DNA from: Rhizobium sp. S152
GTDB taxonomy: Bacteria; Pseudomonadota; Alphaproteobacteria; Rhizobiales; Rhizobiaceae
Length of the DNA: 64,000 nt
Direction of reading: 5' to 3'
Assembly: GCF_030380735.1 (NCBI RefSeq)
Contig: NZ_JAUDRZ010000004.1
Location: forward strand, 310,001 to 374,000
A program made the position numbers and the translations under genes. Positions 8,391-18,416 of the stretch are shown here, in pieces (position 1 is the first letter of the stretch; each line of letters opens with the position of its first letter). A model generated the notes under the pieces. It worked only from the letters and a program-made list of their open reading frames with translations. It was not told the DNA's origin and made no database searches.

Positions 8391-10301
8391 ATGCGTTTCA
8401 CGATCAAGGCCAAACTGGCTCTTGCCTTTTCATTGATGACTTTGCTTCTGATGGGCATCGGCGGCTACGGCGTCGTCAGCCTGGGACATCTCGATGGCGC
8501 AAGCACCGCGATGCTCGACGGCCCGGCGCGCCGCCTTGAGCTGGCGCTGCTTGCCAATTTCGATCAGGCCAATGCTGTGCGGGCGCAGGAGGAGGCGCTG
8601 ATCTCCAGGGATCCGGCCGTTTCGACCAAGCTGCACGCCGAGGCGGAAGACTCCAAGAACGCCATGTCGACTGCGATCGATGAGGGCGCATCGTTGGCCG
8701 ATGCAGAGGACAAGTCGGCATGGGAGAAGCTGCGCTCGCAGGCCCAAGCCTTCCGTGATCGCATGACCCGCGTCCGCGAATTCGACGAACAGGGCAACCA
8801 GACCGCCGCTGAAGAACTTTCCGTTGGCGAACTCGCCACGATCGCCGCCGAGATGCGCGCCGATATCGCAGATCTCGTGAAGATGCAGAAGGCGGACATG
8901 CTTGCGACGCGCGAGTCCAACGATGCGCTTTATGCCGACACGAAGATGCTGCTGATTGGCGTATCGATTGCCGCGGCTATCCTCGCGATCGGCGCAGCAC
9001 TTTGGATCATGCTCGGGATCACCAGCGGTCTTCGCAAGATTTCCACGGTCGCCGCAGCCGTCTCGATCGGCGATCTCGACCAGACCGTCGAGGTTAAGAC
9101 CAATGACGAGATCAAGGACCTCGTCGCCATGATAAACCAGATGACCGCCAATCTGCGCGGCACGGCGGCGCTCGCCGACCAGATCGCGCTGGGCGATCTT
9201 ACGGCCGATGCCACGCCGCTGTCCGACAAGGACACGCTCGGCATCGCCATGCGGTCGATGATCGGCAATCTGCGCGCTACATCCGATGTCGCCAACAAAA
9301 TCGCCGAAGGTGACCTTACCGTGTCGCCGAAGCCGCTGTCTGAAAAGGATACGCTGGGTATCGCTCTCGAACTGATGGTCGAGCGCCTGCGCGGTGTCGT
9401 CGCCGATGCGATTGCCGCCGCGGAAAATGTCTCCGCCGGCAGCCAGGAACTGTCCGCCAGCTCCGAGCAGGTCTCGCAGGGTGCGGCCGAGCAGGCTGCT
9501 TCGGCCGAAGAGGCATCCGCCTCGATGGAAGAGATGGCCGCCAACATCAAACAGAATGCCGACAACGCGGCACAGACCGAAAAGATCGCGCGCCAGTCCG
9601 CCAAGGACGCCGAGGAGAGCGGTTCCGCCGTCAATCGCGCGGTCGATGCGATGCGCACCATCGCCGAAAAGATCGTCATCGTCCAAGAAATCGCCCGCCA
9701 GACTGATCTGCTCGCTCTCAATGCGGCCGTCGAGGCGGCCCGTGCCGGCGAACACGGGAAGGGCTTCGCAGTCGTTGCCTCGGAAGTGCGCAAGCTCGCC
9801 GAGCGCAGCCAGTCTGCCGCGGCGGAAATCAGTGCCATGTCGAGCAACACGGTCAAGGCCGCCAGCGAGGCGGGCGACATGCTTGGGCGTCTGGTGCCTG
9901 ATATTCGCAAGACGGCGGAACTCGTGTCCGAGATCAGCGCCGCCTGCCGCGAGCAGGATATCGGCGCCTCGCAGATCAACGAGGCGATCCAGCAGCTCGA
10001 CAAGGTAACTCAGCAGAACGCCGGGGCCTCGGAACAGATGTCGGCGACCTCGGAAGAACTTGCTGCCCAGGCCGAGGAACTGCAGACCTCGATCGCCTTC
10101 TTCAAGGTGGATGGCGCAGGAACGAAGCCGGCGGCCCGCGTCAGCGTCCGTACTCCGGCGCCAGCAACCAACCGCAAGCCGGCCGGCAAGGCGCCGACCA
10201 ACACCGTTACGGCCCAGCAGGCTCGCGCCAAGGGTTTTGCTCTCGACATGTCGATGGGTGGGCCGGATGCGGGTGACAATGATTTTCGCGAAAGTGCCTG
10301 A
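8391..10301 (+). CDS. Methyl-accepting chemotaxis protein with three HAMP-like units
   Basis: I placed the start of this 636-residue receptor at the ATG at 8391 (MRFTIKAK), which matches the N-terminus of its neighbour paralogues; an ORF upstream of it is open but unsupported. TM1 lies at about 9-30 and TM2 near 187-208. After TM2 a canonical HAMP is followed by two more repeats carrying the motifs [20 protein letters not shown] and [20 protein letters not shown], so the signal passes a three-unit HAMP ladder. The signalling domain is nearly identical to those on either side, and the C-terminal tail is shared. A 110-base segment (9723-9832) is identical to one in the next receptor. Confidence 0.93.
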   Translation: MRFTIKAKLALAFSLMTLLLMGIGGYGVVSLGHLDGASTAMLDGPARRLELALLANFDQANAVRAQEEALISRDPAVSTKLHAEAEDSKNAMSTAIDEGASLADAEDKSAWEKLRSQAQAFRDRMTRVREFDEQGNQTAAEELSVGELATIAAEMRADIADLVKMQKADMLATRESNDALYADTKMLLIGVSIAAAILAIGAALWIMLGITSGLRKISTVAAAVSIGDLDQTVEVKTNDEIKDLVAMINQMTANLRGTAALADQIALGDLTADATPLSDKDTLGIAMRSMIGNLRATSDVANKIAEGDLTVSPKPLSEKDTLGIALELMVERLRGVVADAIAAAENVSAGSQELSASSEQVSQGAAEQAASAEEASASMEEMAANIKQNADNAAQTEKIARQSAKDAEESGSAVNRAVDAMRTIAEKIVIVQEIARQTDLLALNAAVEAARAGEHGKGFAVVASEVRKLAERSQSAAAEISAMSSNTVKAASEAGDMLGRLVPDIRKTAELVSEISAACREQDIGASQINEAIQQLDKVTQQNAGASEQMSATSEELAAQAEELQTSIAFFKVDGAGTKPAARVSVRTPAPATNRKPAGKAPTNTVTAQQARAKGFALDMSMGGPDAGDNDFRESA

Positions 10302-10513
10302 CAGGCACGAACGCAACACCTGAGGCCTTTAGCTCCAGGTGACCGAACGACCAACGAATGAAACGTTGGGCGCATCCACGGCGGCAGAATCCGTGGTGCA
10401 AGGGTAAATGCTCGCTCTTCCAAACATGATGCAGCCATCCTCCCATGAACCGCGCCTGCAACAAGCGCGCTTCAGACGGATCATTCTTACATTCAGTGCC
10501 CTGGAGCATACCC

Positions 10514-12328
10514 ATGCGCTTTACGATCAAGCTAAAACTTGGCCTCGCCTTTGGCCTCATCATCCTTATGACCTGCGGGATGGCGGCCGTCGCTGTCTCA
10601 AATCTCTCCGGCTTGAATGTCGCGATCACCGACATCGTGCAGGGACCTGCAGCAAACCTCAAGAACTCCAGCGATCTTTCGGACTCGGTCTACAAGTCGG
10701 TCCGGGCTGAGAAGAACGTCATCCTGAATGAGGACTCCACGCAGATCCAGACCTACGTTCAGGAAGTTCAGGACTCTCGCGCAGACATTCAAAACCTCCT
10801 CGCCAAGCTCGATCGCGAAACGAACGCGGCTGTCGTTGCCAAGGTTGCCGAGTTCCGTCAGGCCTATCCGCAGTGGCTGCAGATGCAGGACAAGATTCTC
10901 GATTTCGGTCGCCAGAACACGAGCGAATCCAATCATCAGGCTGCTATCCTCTCGATGGGCGAAGGCGCAAAGGTCACCGGCTCCCTGCTGACTGCCCTGG
11001 GTGGCCTCAACGATGCGATCGCTGCTGATCTCTCCAACACCGACCAGTTGACGGATGCTCAGTACAACGAGTCCAAGACATTGCTGATCGCCATCGTCGT
11101 TGGCGTTCTGATCTTCTCGTTCGTCGTTGCACTGTGGATTTCGCTGGCCATCTCCCGTGGTCTCAAGCGTGCGGTCAATCTTGCCGACGCGGTTGCTATC
11201 GGTGATCTCGACCAGAATATCGACCACAAGAGCAACGACGAAATCCGTGATCTCGTCAACTCGATGTCGACGATGACCGCCAACCTTCGCGTCACTGCCG
11301 GTGTCGCCAACCAGATCGCCAATGGCGACCTTACCGTTGCGCCGAAGCCGCTCTCCGACAAGGACACACTCGGCCTCGCGCTGGAGCAGATGGTCGAGCG
11401 TCTCCGTGGTGTCGTCGCCGACGCGATTTCGGCTGCCGAGAATGTTTCCGCCGGTAGCCAGGAGCTTTCCGCCAGCTCCGAGCAGGTTTCTCAGGGTGCG
11501 ACCGAACAGGCCGCTTCGGCCGAAGAGGCTTCCGCCGCCATGGAAGAGATGGCGTCGAACATCAAGCAGAACGCTGACAACGCCTCGCAGACCGAGAAGA
11601 TCGCGCGCCAGTCCGCCAAGGATGCCGAGGCCAGCGGCGACGCGGTTTCCCGTGCCGTCGAGGCCATGCGCACGATCGCCGAGAAGATCGGCATCGTCCA
11701 GGAGATCGCCCGCCAGACCGACCTGCTCGCTCTTAACGCGGCCGTCGAGGCGGCCCGTGCCGGCGAACACGGGAAGGGCTTCGCAGTCGTTGCCTCGGAA
11801 GTGCGCAAGCTCGCCGAGCGCAGCCAGTCTGCCGCGGCGGAAATCAGCGCAATGTCGAGCGATACGGTGAAAGCTGCCAGCGACGCCGGCGACATGCTCG
11901 GCCGTCTGGTTCCCGATATCCGCAAGACGGCCGAACTGGTTTCCGAGATCAGCGCTGCCTGCCGCGAGCAGGACATCGGCGCCTCGCAGATCAACGAAGC
12001 GATCCAGCAGCTCGACAAGGTGACCCAGCAGAACGCCGGTGCTTCCGAGCAGATGTCGGCCACGTCGGAGGAACTGGCAAGCCAGGCCGAGGAACTGCAG
12101 ACCTCGATCGCCTTCTTCAAGGTCGATATGGCCGGCAGCCGCCAGAAGCGCACACCCGCTGCCCGCGTCAGCGTCCGCAGCCCGGCACCTGCCGCTGCGC
12201 CGAAGCCGGTCAGCAAGGCTCCGGCCAACACCGTCACCGCCCAGCAGGCTCGCGCCAAGGGCTTCGCACTCGACATGTCCATGGGCGGGCCGGATGCCGG
12301 TGACGCCGACTTTAGGGAAAGCGCATAA
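10514..12328 (+). CDS. Methyl-accepting chemotaxis protein with two HAMP-like units
   Basis: This 604-residue receptor starts at the ATG at 10514 (MRFTIKLK), with GGAG a few bases upstream. It has TM1 at about 9-30, a helical sensor domain unlike those of the other two, TM2 near 195-215, a canonical HAMP and one extra unit ([20 protein letters not shown]), then the conserved signalling hairpin and the shared tail. The stop codon lies one base before the second cheW start, so the last receptor is joined to cheW-cheR-cheB. The sensory halves of the three paralogues differ more than the cytoplasmic halves, the usual sign of duplication with sensor diversification. Confidence 0.93.
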   Translation: MRFTIKLKLGLAFGLIILMTCGMAAVAVSNLSGLNVAITDIVQGPAANLKNSSDLSDSVYKSVRAEKNVILNEDSTQIQTYVQEVQDSRADIQNLLAKLDRETNAAVVAKVAEFRQAYPQWLQMQDKILDFGRQNTSESNHQAAILSMGEGAKVTGSLLTALGGLNDAIAADLSNTDQLTDAQYNESKTLLIAIVVGVLIFSFVVALWISLAISRGLKRAVNLADAVAIGDLDQNIDHKSNDEIRDLVNSMSTMTANLRVTAGVANQIANGDLTVAPKPLSDKDTLGLALEQMVERLRGVVADAISAAENVSAGSQELSASSEQVSQGATEQAASAEEASAAMEEMASNIKQNADNASQTEKIARQSAKDAEASGDAVSRAVEAMRTIAEKIGIVQEIARQTDLLALNAAVEAARAGEHGKGFAVVASEVRKLAERSQSAAAEISAMSSDTVKAASDAGDMLGRLVPDIRKTAELVSEISAACREQDIGASQINEAIQQLDKVTQQNAGASEQMSATSEELASQAEELQTSIAFFKVDMAGSRQKRTPAARVSVRSPAPAAAPKPVSKAPANTVTAQQARAKGFALDMSMGGPDAGDADFRESA

Positions 12329-12329
12329 T

Positions 12330-12806
12330 ATGGCTACGGCATCTCTGGAAGCGCAGTTCGTGACCTTCAGCCTCGGCGAGGAAATCTTCGCCGTGCCTGT
12401 CGAAGTGGTGCGGGAAATCCTCGACTATGCGGAAGCGTTCAAGATTCCCAACGGTCCGGATTATCTCCTTGGCCTCCGCGACGTGCGCGGCCAGGGCGTG
12501 CCGACCATCGATCTCCGGCTGAAGCTCGGCCTGTCGAAGACCGTGCCGACCCCGCATACGCGGGTTCTGGTCCTCGACATCCCGATGGAAAGCCGGATGC
12601 TGACGCTTGGCCTTGTCGCCGATCGCGTCTTCGAGGTCACGCCGTTCCGGCGTGACCAGATCGAAGCGGCGCCCGACATCGGCGTGCGGTGGCGCTCGGA
12701 TTACATCTCCGGCGTCGTGCGCCGGGAAAACGGCTTCGTCGTCATCGTCGATCTCGCGCGGCTCCTGTCGCGCGAGGATGCCTCGGCGCTGCAATCGGCC
12801 GCCTAA
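12330..12806 (+). CDS. cheW: Chemotaxis coupling protein CheW (second copy)
   Basis: This 158-residue CheW-fold adaptor starts at the ATG at 12330; the longer open frame upstream only reads through receptor sequence out of frame. Recognisable segments are FVTFSLGEEIFAVPVEVVRE, GLRDVRGQGVPTIDLRLKLG and LTLGLVADRVFEV. It begins directly after the third receptor and is followed by AGGGGAG before cheR. Compared with the copy at 5963 it ends soon after the last strand. Having two CheW proteins for one CheA suggests mixed or alternative arrays. Confidence 0.9.
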   Translation: MATASLEAQFVTFSLGEEIFAVPVEVVREILDYAEAFKIPNGPDYLLGLRDVRGQGVPTIDLRLKLGLSKTVPTPHTRVLVLDIPMESRMLTLGLVADRVFEVTPFRRDQIEAAPDIGVRWRSDYISGVVRRENGFVVIVDLARLLSREDASALQSAA

Positions 12807-12833
12807 GAGCGAAACAGAGGGGAGCTTTCACGC

Positions 12834-13688
12834 ATGAACATGGCGGTCTCCGAGGCCCAGTTTGCGGGCGACAGGATCAGCACGCGCAATTTCGACAAGC
12901 TCGCGCGCTTCATCTACGACTATAGCGGCATCAAGATGCCGCCGACAAAGCTGACGATGCTGGAAGGCAGGCTGCGCCGGCGGCTGCGCGCCACGCGGAT
13001 GTCCACCTTCGACGACTATTGCGACTTCCTGTTCAACGACGGCGGGCTGGAGCAGGAGACGATCTATCTCATCGATGCGGTGACGACGAACAAGACGGAC
13101 TTCTTCCGCGAGGCGCGTCATTTCGAATACATGCAGCAGACGGCGCTGCCGGCGCTGGCGGCCAAGGGCATGCGGGTGATCCGCACCTGGAGTTCGGCAT
13201 GCTCGACGGGTGCCGAGCCCTATACGATGGCGATGGTGCTGGAGGAATTCGCGCAGGCCCACGGCAGCATCGATTACAGCATCCTTGCAACAGATCTCAG
13301 CACCGACGTGCTGCAGACGGCGCGGCGCGGCGTCTATGCCGAGGACATGGTTCATCCGGTGCCGCGCGATCTGATGCGCAAATACGTGATGACGGCCAAG
13401 CAGGCGGATCGCCGGGAAGTGCGGATCGCGCCGTCGCTGCGCAGCAAGGTCGGCTTCGCCAGAATGAACCTGATGGACGAGAAGTATCCCGTGGGCGATG
13501 CCATGCACCTGATCTTCTGCCGCAATGTGCTGATCTATTTCGACAAGCCGACGCAGAGCAAGGTGCTCAAGCGCCTCTGCGATTGCCTGGCGGTGGGCGG
13601 CTACATGTTCATCGGCCATTCGGAATCGATCGCCGGTTTCGACCTGCCGCTGAAGCAGGTCTCGAATACGGTTTTCCAGCGTACGTAA
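12834..13688 (+). CDS. cheR: Receptor glutamate methyltransferase CheR
   Basis: This 284-residue enzyme transfers methyl groups from S-adenosylmethionine to glutamates on the receptors. It has the N-terminal helical domain, the linker motif [14 protein letters not shown], the SAM-binding segment [17 protein letters not shown], and [15 protein letters not shown] and [13 protein letters not shown] motifs typical of the family. GAGGGGAG lies before the start; the ATG at 12840 is an alternative. It lies directly upstream of cheB, so the adaptation pair is present. No CheD deamidase is found in the cluster. Confidence 0.95.
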   Translation: MNMAVSEAQFAGDRISTRNFDKLARFIYDYSGIKMPPTKLTMLEGRLRRRLRATRMSTFDDYCDFLFNDGGLEQETIYLIDAVTTNKTDFFREARHFEYMQQTALPALAAKGMRVIRTWSSACSTGAEPYTMAMVLEEFAQAHGSIDYSILATDLSTDVLQTARRGVYAEDMVHPVPRDLMRKYVMTAKQADRREVRIAPSLRSKVGFARMNLMDEKYPVGDAMHLIFCRNVLIYFDKPTQSKVLKRLCDCLAVGGYMFIGHSESIAGFDLPLKQVSNTVFQRT

Positions 13689-13699
13689 TCAGGGGCATC

Positions 13700-14794
13700 A
13701 TGGGTAAGAAGATCCGCGTCCTCGTCATCGACGATTCCGCCAGCGTGCGGCAGACGCTTGTGCGCGTTCTGCAGGAGGATCCCGATATCGAGATCATGGG
13801 TGTCGCCACCGATCCCTACATGGCGGCGAAGAAGATCCAGGAAGAAATCCCCGACGTCATCACGCTCGACGTCGAGATGCCGCGCATGGACGGGATCACC
13901 TTCCTGCGCAAGCTTATGTCGCAGCGGCCGATCCCTGTCGTCATGTGTTCTTCGCTCACGGAAGCAGGTTCCGAAACGCTGCTGCAGGCGTTGGAAGCCG
14001 GTGCGGTGGATGTGATCCTGAAATCGAAGATCGGTGCGGCGGACGGTCTTGCCGACGATGCGATCCGTATTCGCGAGGTGGTGAAGAGCGCTTCGCATGC
14101 CCGGCTCGGCAATGTCAGGCGCGCCGCCAGTACGCTTCGCCCCGGCAAGGAAGGCCCGGCCGCGAAGCTCACGGCCGATGCAATGCTGCCGCCTCCGACA
14201 GGGCGCGCCATGGCGAAGACGACTGAGATGGTGGTCTGCGTCGGCGCTTCCACTGGTGGAACCGAGGCGCTCCGGGAGTTCCTTGAGGCTCTGCCGGCCA
14301 ATGCACCGGGTATCGTGATCGTGCAGCACATGCCCGAGAAGTTCACGGCGGCCTTCGCCAAGCGGCTGAACAGCCTTTGCGAGGTCGAGGTCAAAGAGGC
14401 CGTGGATGGCGATGCGGTACTGCGCGGCCACGTGCTGATCGCGCCCGGGGATCATCACATGCTGCTCGAGCGGCGCGGCGCGCGCTACCATGTGTCGGTC
14501 AAGCCGGGGCCACTCGTCTCCCGCCACCGGCCTTCGGTGGATGTGCTGTTCCGCTCGGCGGCGCGGGCTGCGGGATCGAATGCCATGGGCATCATCATGA
14601 CCGGCATGGGTGACGACGGCGCGCGCGGGATGGCCGAGATGCACCAGGCGGGCGCCTATACGGTGGCACAGGACGAGGCGACATCCGTCGTCTTCGGCAT
14701 GCCCAAGGAAGCGATCGCGCGCGGTGGGGTGGACCGTATCCTGCCGCTCGACCAGATCGCGCGGGAAGTGCTGATCACGCAGCAGAAGTTCTGA
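13700..14794 (+). CDS. cheB: Receptor methylesterase CheB
   Basis: This 364-residue phosphorylation-activated methylesterase removes receptor methyl groups. The N-terminal receiver has D11-D12, phospho-site D57 in [12 protein letters not shown] and the SLTEAGS segment. A basic linker follows. The C-terminal esterase carries the catalytic triad: Ser near 183 ([11 protein letters not shown]), His near 209 (VQHMPEKFT) and Asp near 303 ([11 protein letters not shown]). I chose the ATG at 13700 preceded by AGGGG; the frame is open further upstream only as a cheR shadow. It is the last gene of the cluster and is followed by a strong hairpin at 14808-14832. Confidence 0.95.
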   Translation: MGKKIRVLVIDDSASVRQTLVRVLQEDPDIEIMGVATDPYMAAKKIQEEIPDVITLDVEMPRMDGITFLRKLMSQRPIPVVMCSSLTEAGSETLLQALEAGAVDVILKSKIGAADGLADDAIRIREVVKSASHARLGNVRRAASTLRPGKEGPAAKLTADAMLPPPTGRAMAKTTEMVVCVGASTGGTEALREFLEALPANAPGIVIVQHMPEKFTAAFAKRLNSLCEVEVKEAVDGDAVLRGHVLIAPGDHHMLLERRGARYHVSVKPGPLVSRHRPSVDVLFRSAARAAGSNAMGIIMTGMGDDGARGMAEMHQAGAYTVAQDEATSVVFGMPKEAIARGGVDRILPLDQIAREVLITQQKF

Positions 14795-14807
14795 GCGATA
14801 TCGAGCA

Positions 14808-14832
14808 GATGGCGGCGTTTGTCGCCGCCATC
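14808..14832 (+). terminator. Hairpin at the end of the che cluster
   Basis: A 10-base perfect stem (GATGGCGGCG with CGCCGCCATC) and a five-base loop lie 14 bases after the cheB stop. No T-tract follows, so termination may need Rho, or the hairpin may only protect the mRNA 3' end. Confidence 0.5.
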
Positions 14833-14978
14833 GTCGGGCGAATCGGGACGGCTCTTGAAATTTCCCTGATTTTGTGGTCTTGAAGCCGCCAATCTTTTAA
14901 AGCGCTATCTCTCCCGGCGATCAGGGGCCATCCCCGCCCTGACAGCGCTCAGCTATTAGCCCAAGGAAAACCGCCAAC

Positions 14979-15779
14979 ATGGCTCGTTCAGCTCTTCTCA
15001 ATGTCATGGTTCAGGCCGCCCTCAAGGCAGGCAAATCTCTGGGGCGTGATTTCGGCGAAGTGCAGAACCTGCAGGTTTCGGTCAAGGGGCCGGGCGACTT
15101 CGTTTCGAGCGCCGACCGCAAGGCCGAGAAGATCGTTCGCGAGGAACTGCTGAAGGCGCGGCCGACCTATGGCTTCCTTGGCGAGGAGAGCGAAGAGATC
15201 AAGGGCACCGACGGCGCGCATCGCTGGATCGTCGATCCGCTCGATGGTACGACCAACTTCCTGCACGGCATTCCCGCCTTCGCCGTTTCGATCGCGCTGG
15301 AGCGCAACAACGAAATCGTCGCCGGCGTCATCTTCAACCCGGCGACCGACGAGCTCTTCACCACCGAGCGCGGCGGCGGCGCCTTCCTTAACGATCGTCG
15401 CCTGCGCGTCGGCGCGCGCCGCGTGCTGTCGGATGCCGTCATCGCCTGCGGCGTGCCGCATCTCGGACGCGGCAACCACGGCAAGTTCCTCGTCGAGCTT
15501 CGCCACGTGATGGGCGAAGTCGCCGGCATCCGCCGCATGGGCTCCGCCGCTCTCGATCTCGCCTATGTGGCCGCCGGCCGCTTCGACGGCCTCTGGGAAA
15601 ACGGCCTGAATGCCTGGGATATCGCGGCCGGGATACTCCTCGTTCGCGAGGCGGGCGGCTATGCCGTCGATATGGATGGCGGCAACTCGGTTCTGGAGAC
15701 CGGCTCGATCGTCGCGGGCAACGAGTATATCCAGAAGGCGCTGATCGAGGTCGTCAAGCGTCCGATTCCGAGCCGATAA
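14979..15779 (+). CDS. suhB: Inositol monophosphatase family protein
   Basis: This 266-residue Mg-dependent phosphatase hydrolyses inositol-1-phosphate and related sugar phosphates; SuhB homologues also affect ribosome biogenesis in enterobacteria. The family signatures are complete: the metal ligands GEES, the DPLDGTTNFLHG motif, and the C-terminal NAWDIAAGILLVREAGG segment. The 5' leader contains a TCAGGG/CCCTGA hairpin at about 14921-14942 and AAGGAAAA before the ATG. It stands alone between the che cluster and the MotA/MotB-like pair. The substrate cannot be fixed by sequence alone. Confidence 0.9.
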   Translation: MARSALLNVMVQAALKAGKSLGRDFGEVQNLQVSVKGPGDFVSSADRKAEKIVREELLKARPTYGFLGEESEEIKGTDGAHRWIVDPLDGTTNFLHGIPAFAVSIALERNNEIVAGVIFNPATDELFTTERGGGAFLNDRRLRVGARRVLSDAVIACGVPHLGRGNHGKFLVELRHVMGEVAGIRRMGSAALDLAYVAAGRFDGLWENGLNAWDIAAGILLVREAGGYAVDMDGGNSVLETGSIVAGNEYIQKALIEVVKRPIPSR

Positions 15780-15880
15780 ATCGCTGTTGTAAAGGCAGGG
15801 TTTTCTAGCTCGGCGTACTTCAATTCGGCACAATGTTGATCTAGTCTTCGGCTCCAATGAAGCCGGAGGCTGTGGAATCT

Positions 15881-16978
15881 ATGGAAAATGTGAATGTGGC
15901 GGAGTTCGGCTCGACCGAAAAAACCACGGGCAACTACAGCTACAAGCTCTCCAGTCCAATGCCGTTTCTTTGGACGATGGTGCTCTTCCTCGTCATCGTC
16001 GGGTTCATTGCCGCCATTCTCTTCCGGCAGACCCAAACGGCCTTCATGCACAATCCCGGCCTTAACGGCCTGATCCTCGGCGTTCTCGCCGTCGGCATCA
16101 TCCTGGTGTTCAGCCAGGTGCTGGCGTTGCGTCCCGAGGTTCGCTGGTTCAATTCCTTCCGCGCCGCCGGTAGCGCCGACAAGGTCAACCGCAATCCGAA
16201 GCTGCTCGCGCCGATGCGCACGCTGATCGGCAGCCGCAGCTCGTCCGTGGGGCTTTCGACGGTGGCGTTCCGCTCGATCCTGGATTCGATCGCCAACCGC
16301 CTGGATGAATCCCGCGACGTCTCCCGTTATCTCGTCGGCCTGCTGGTCTTTCTCGGTCTGCTCGGCACCTTCTGGGGCCTGATCGGGACGATCGGGTCGA
16401 TCAGCGCCGTCATCCAGACGCTGGACGCGGGCTCGGCCGGCACGTCGGCTGATGTGATGAGCGCGCTCAAGGAAGGGCTATCGACGCCGCTGTCAGGCAT
16501 GGGCCAGGCGTTCTCGTCCTCGCTGCTCGGCCTCTCCGGTTCGCTGATCCTCGGCTTCCTCGACCTGCAGGCGGGACGCGCGCAGAATCGCTTCTACATG
16601 GAGCTGGAAAACTGGCTGTCCTCCGTTACCGATGTCGGCTCCGACACGGTTTCGTCGGCGATCGATCCGTCTGCCGGCATCTCGTCGGAAGAGATCAGGG
16701 CTCTGTCGGACCACATCCGCAAGGCATCCGAAGATGGCGGCGGCGGCAATCAGCGCTCGGTGGCGGCGATGGCGAGCCTCGCCGAATGCATTCAGGGACT
16801 GGTAAAGAACATGCGCAACGAGCAGCAGATGCTGCGCGACTGGATCGAGGCGCAGCAGGACGAGACGAAGGCGATGCGCCGCACGCTCGATCGTCTCGCC
16901 GAGCGCATCGGCGCGCAGGAAAAACACACCACCTCCGAGCGGCGCATGCCGCAGACAGAGAAGAGCGAGGGCAAGTAA
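15881..16978 (+). CDS. MotA/TolQ/ExbB-like proton-channel subunit
   Basis: This 365-residue inner-membrane protein has two N-terminal TM segments (about 25-47 and 60-80), then a pair of TM segments around residues 150-220 (LVGLLVFLGLLGTFWGLIGT and SGMGQAFSSSLLGLSGSLIL) that match the MotA/TolQ/ExbB core, and a long C-terminal coiled coil (AEC... RTLDRLAERIGAQ). I took the ATG at 15881, preceded by GGAGG; 15857 is an alternative. It is followed after three bases by a MotB-like partner, so the two should form a 5:2 ion-driven rotary unit that engages peptidoglycan. It is neither the flagellar stator nor TolQR by context. Confidence 0.82.
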   Translation: MENVNVAEFGSTEKTTGNYSYKLSSPMPFLWTMVLFLVIVGFIAAILFRQTQTAFMHNPGLNGLILGVLAVGIILVFSQVLALRPEVRWFNSFRAAGSADKVNRNPKLLAPMRTLIGSRSSSVGLSTVAFRSILDSIANRLDESRDVSRYLVGLLVFLGLLGTFWGLIGTIGSISAVIQTLDAGSAGTSADVMSALKEGLSTPLSGMGQAFSSSLLGLSGSLILGFLDLQAGRAQNRFYMELENWLSSVTDVGSDTVSSAIDPSAGISSEEIRALSDHIRKASEDGGGGNQRSVAAMASLAECIQGLVKNMRNEQQMLRDWIEAQQDETKAMRRTLDRLAERIGAQEKHTTSERRMPQTEKSEGK

Positions 16979-16981
16979 GCC

Positions 16982-18013
16982 ATGGCTCTTGCCCGCAACC
17001 GTCGTCGCGAGCGCGCGGTCGACTACTGGCCCGGTTTCGTCGATGCGCTCTCGACGCTTTTGATCTCGATCATGTTCCTGCTGACGGTCTTCGTCGTCGG
17101 CCAGTTCGTGCTGAACCGGGAGATCAGCGGGCGCGACGAGGTGCTTAATCGCCTCAATGGGCAGATCAACGAGTTGACGCAGCTGCTGGCGCTCGAGAAG
17201 GGCAACAAGCAGGATCTCGAGGACAACATCGCCAACCTGCAGGCATCGCTCGCCACGGCCGAGTCCGACCGCTCGCGGCTGCAGTCTCTATTGACTGCCG
17301 GAGCCGGCGGACAGGATGCCGCGCAGCAGCGGATCGGCACGCTCAGCAAGGAGCTCGACGAGCAGAAGCAGATGAGCGACCGGGCGATGAGCCAGGTGGA
17401 GCTGCTGAACCAGCAGATCGCGGCTCTGCGCAACCAGATCGCCGCCGTCGAAACGGCGCTGCAGGCTTCCGAGCAGAAGGATCAGCAGTCCCAGACGAAG
17501 ATCGCCGATCTCGGCCGCCGCCTCAACGTGGCGCTGGCGCAGCGTGTGCAGGAGCTCAACCGCTACCGCTCGGACTTCTTCGGCCGCTTGCGGGAAATTC
17601 TCTCCGACCGTGAAAATATCCGCATCGTCGGCGACCGCTTCGTCTTCCAGTCGGAAGTGCTGTTCCCTTCAGGCGGCGCGGATCTGAATCCCGACGGGCA
17701 GGCGGAGATGGGCAAGCTCGCCTCCGCGCTTCTCGACGTCGCCAAGGAAATTCCACCGGAAATCAATTGGGTGCTTCGCGTCGACGGGCATACCGACAAC
17801 GTGCCGCTCGCCGGCACGGGCCGCTATGCCGACAACTGGCAGCTTTCCTCGGCGCGCGCGATTTCGGTGGTGAAGTTCCTGATCAGCCAGGGTGTTCCCG
17901 CCGATCGTCTGGCGGCTGCGGGATTCGGCGAATATCAGCCGATCGCGCCGGGCGATACGCCTGAGGCGCGGGCGACCAATCGCCGTATCGAGCTCAAGCT
18001 TACCGAGAAATAA
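16982..18013 (+). CDS. MotB-like peptidoglycan-binding OmpA-domain protein
   Basis: This 343-residue partner of the preceding channel gene has one N-terminal TM segment (residues about 17-41) that contains D21 in GFVDALSTLL, at the position of the proton-carrying Asp of MotB. A coiled coil at about 45-190 follows, then a C-terminal OmpA/MotB domain with the peptidoglycan-binding signature (VDGHTDNVPLAG, then LSSARAISVVKFLI and RATNRRIELKL). It is coupled to the upstream gene by a three-base gap. Pairs like this are conserved in rhizobia but their function is not settled. No other defence or motility genes lie next to it. Confidence 0.85.
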   Translation: MALARNRRRERAVDYWPGFVDALSTLLISIMFLLTVFVVGQFVLNREISGRDEVLNRLNGQINELTQLLALEKGNKQDLEDNIANLQASLATAESDRSRLQSLLTAGAGGQDAAQQRIGTLSKELDEQKQMSDRAMSQVELLNQQIAALRNQIAAVETALQASEQKDQQSQTKIADLGRRLNVALAQRVQELNRYRSDFFGRLREILSDRENIRIVGDRFVFQSEVLFPSGGADLNPDGQAEMGKLASALLDVAKEIPPEINWVLRVDGHTDNVPLAGTGRYADNWQLSSARAISVVKFLISQGVPADRLAAAGFGEYQPIAPGDTPEARATNRRIELKLTEK

Positions 18014-18100
18014 AAGCCCGTTTGCCGCGCTTGGCGCGGCGGAGGACGGTTACCAAGGGCACAGGGAAGAGGCGGCGCGCGTGGCGCCGCCTGGGTCGCG

Positions 18101-18289
18101 TCAGGCGTCAGCCTTGGTAGTATCCACGACGTCGGCGCCGGGCGTGTTCTTCTTGATGGATTCGATTGCGCTCATTGCGGATGCCTTGGCTTTGTAGCCT
18201 TCGGATACAAACATGGACTCTCCGTTGGACGCCTTGAAACGGAAACGAAACTCGCCAGCCTTGTCCTTGTAAACTTCGAATTTATACAT
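18101..18289 (-). CDS. DUF1508 (YegP-like) small protein
   Basis: This is a 62-residue protein with a single YegP-type repeat: YKFEVYKDKAGEFRFRFKAS, then NGESMFVSEGYKAKASAMSAIESIKKN. E. coli YegP has two such repeats. The start at 18289 is set by CGGGAGA eight bases upstream; the frame is open for another 90 bases without a better start. Its molecular role is unknown, though YegP-like proteins recur in stress-related settings. It is convergent with the MotB-like gene, with a GC-rich hairpin near 18022-18040 between them. Confidence 0.8.
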   Translation of the reverse strand: MYKFEVYKDKAGEFRFRFKASNGESMFVSEGYKAKASAMSAIESIKKNTPGADVVDTTKADA

Positions 18290-18416
18290 CGATTTTTCTC
18301 CCGGAATCAGGATGTTGCCCAATCTACAGGCGCAGCCTAGACCAAATAATGCAACTATTCCATCAGGATATTCGCACATTCGGTTGAAGCCTGCGCGCGA
18401 TGCCTGACGGGCAGTA

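Noticed and set aside
14795..14978. suhB-type RNA element upstream of the inositol phosphatase
   Set aside because: The leader has a hairpin, but I cannot match it to the known suhB/mmgR RNA family from memory; only the hairpins are noted.
15881..18013. Zorya-type defence system, from the MotA-like plus MotB-like pair
   Set aside because: Zorya also needs ZorC/ZorD or ZorE genes. The neighbours are an inositol phosphatase and DUF1508, and the MotA-like protein lacks the very long ZorA tail.
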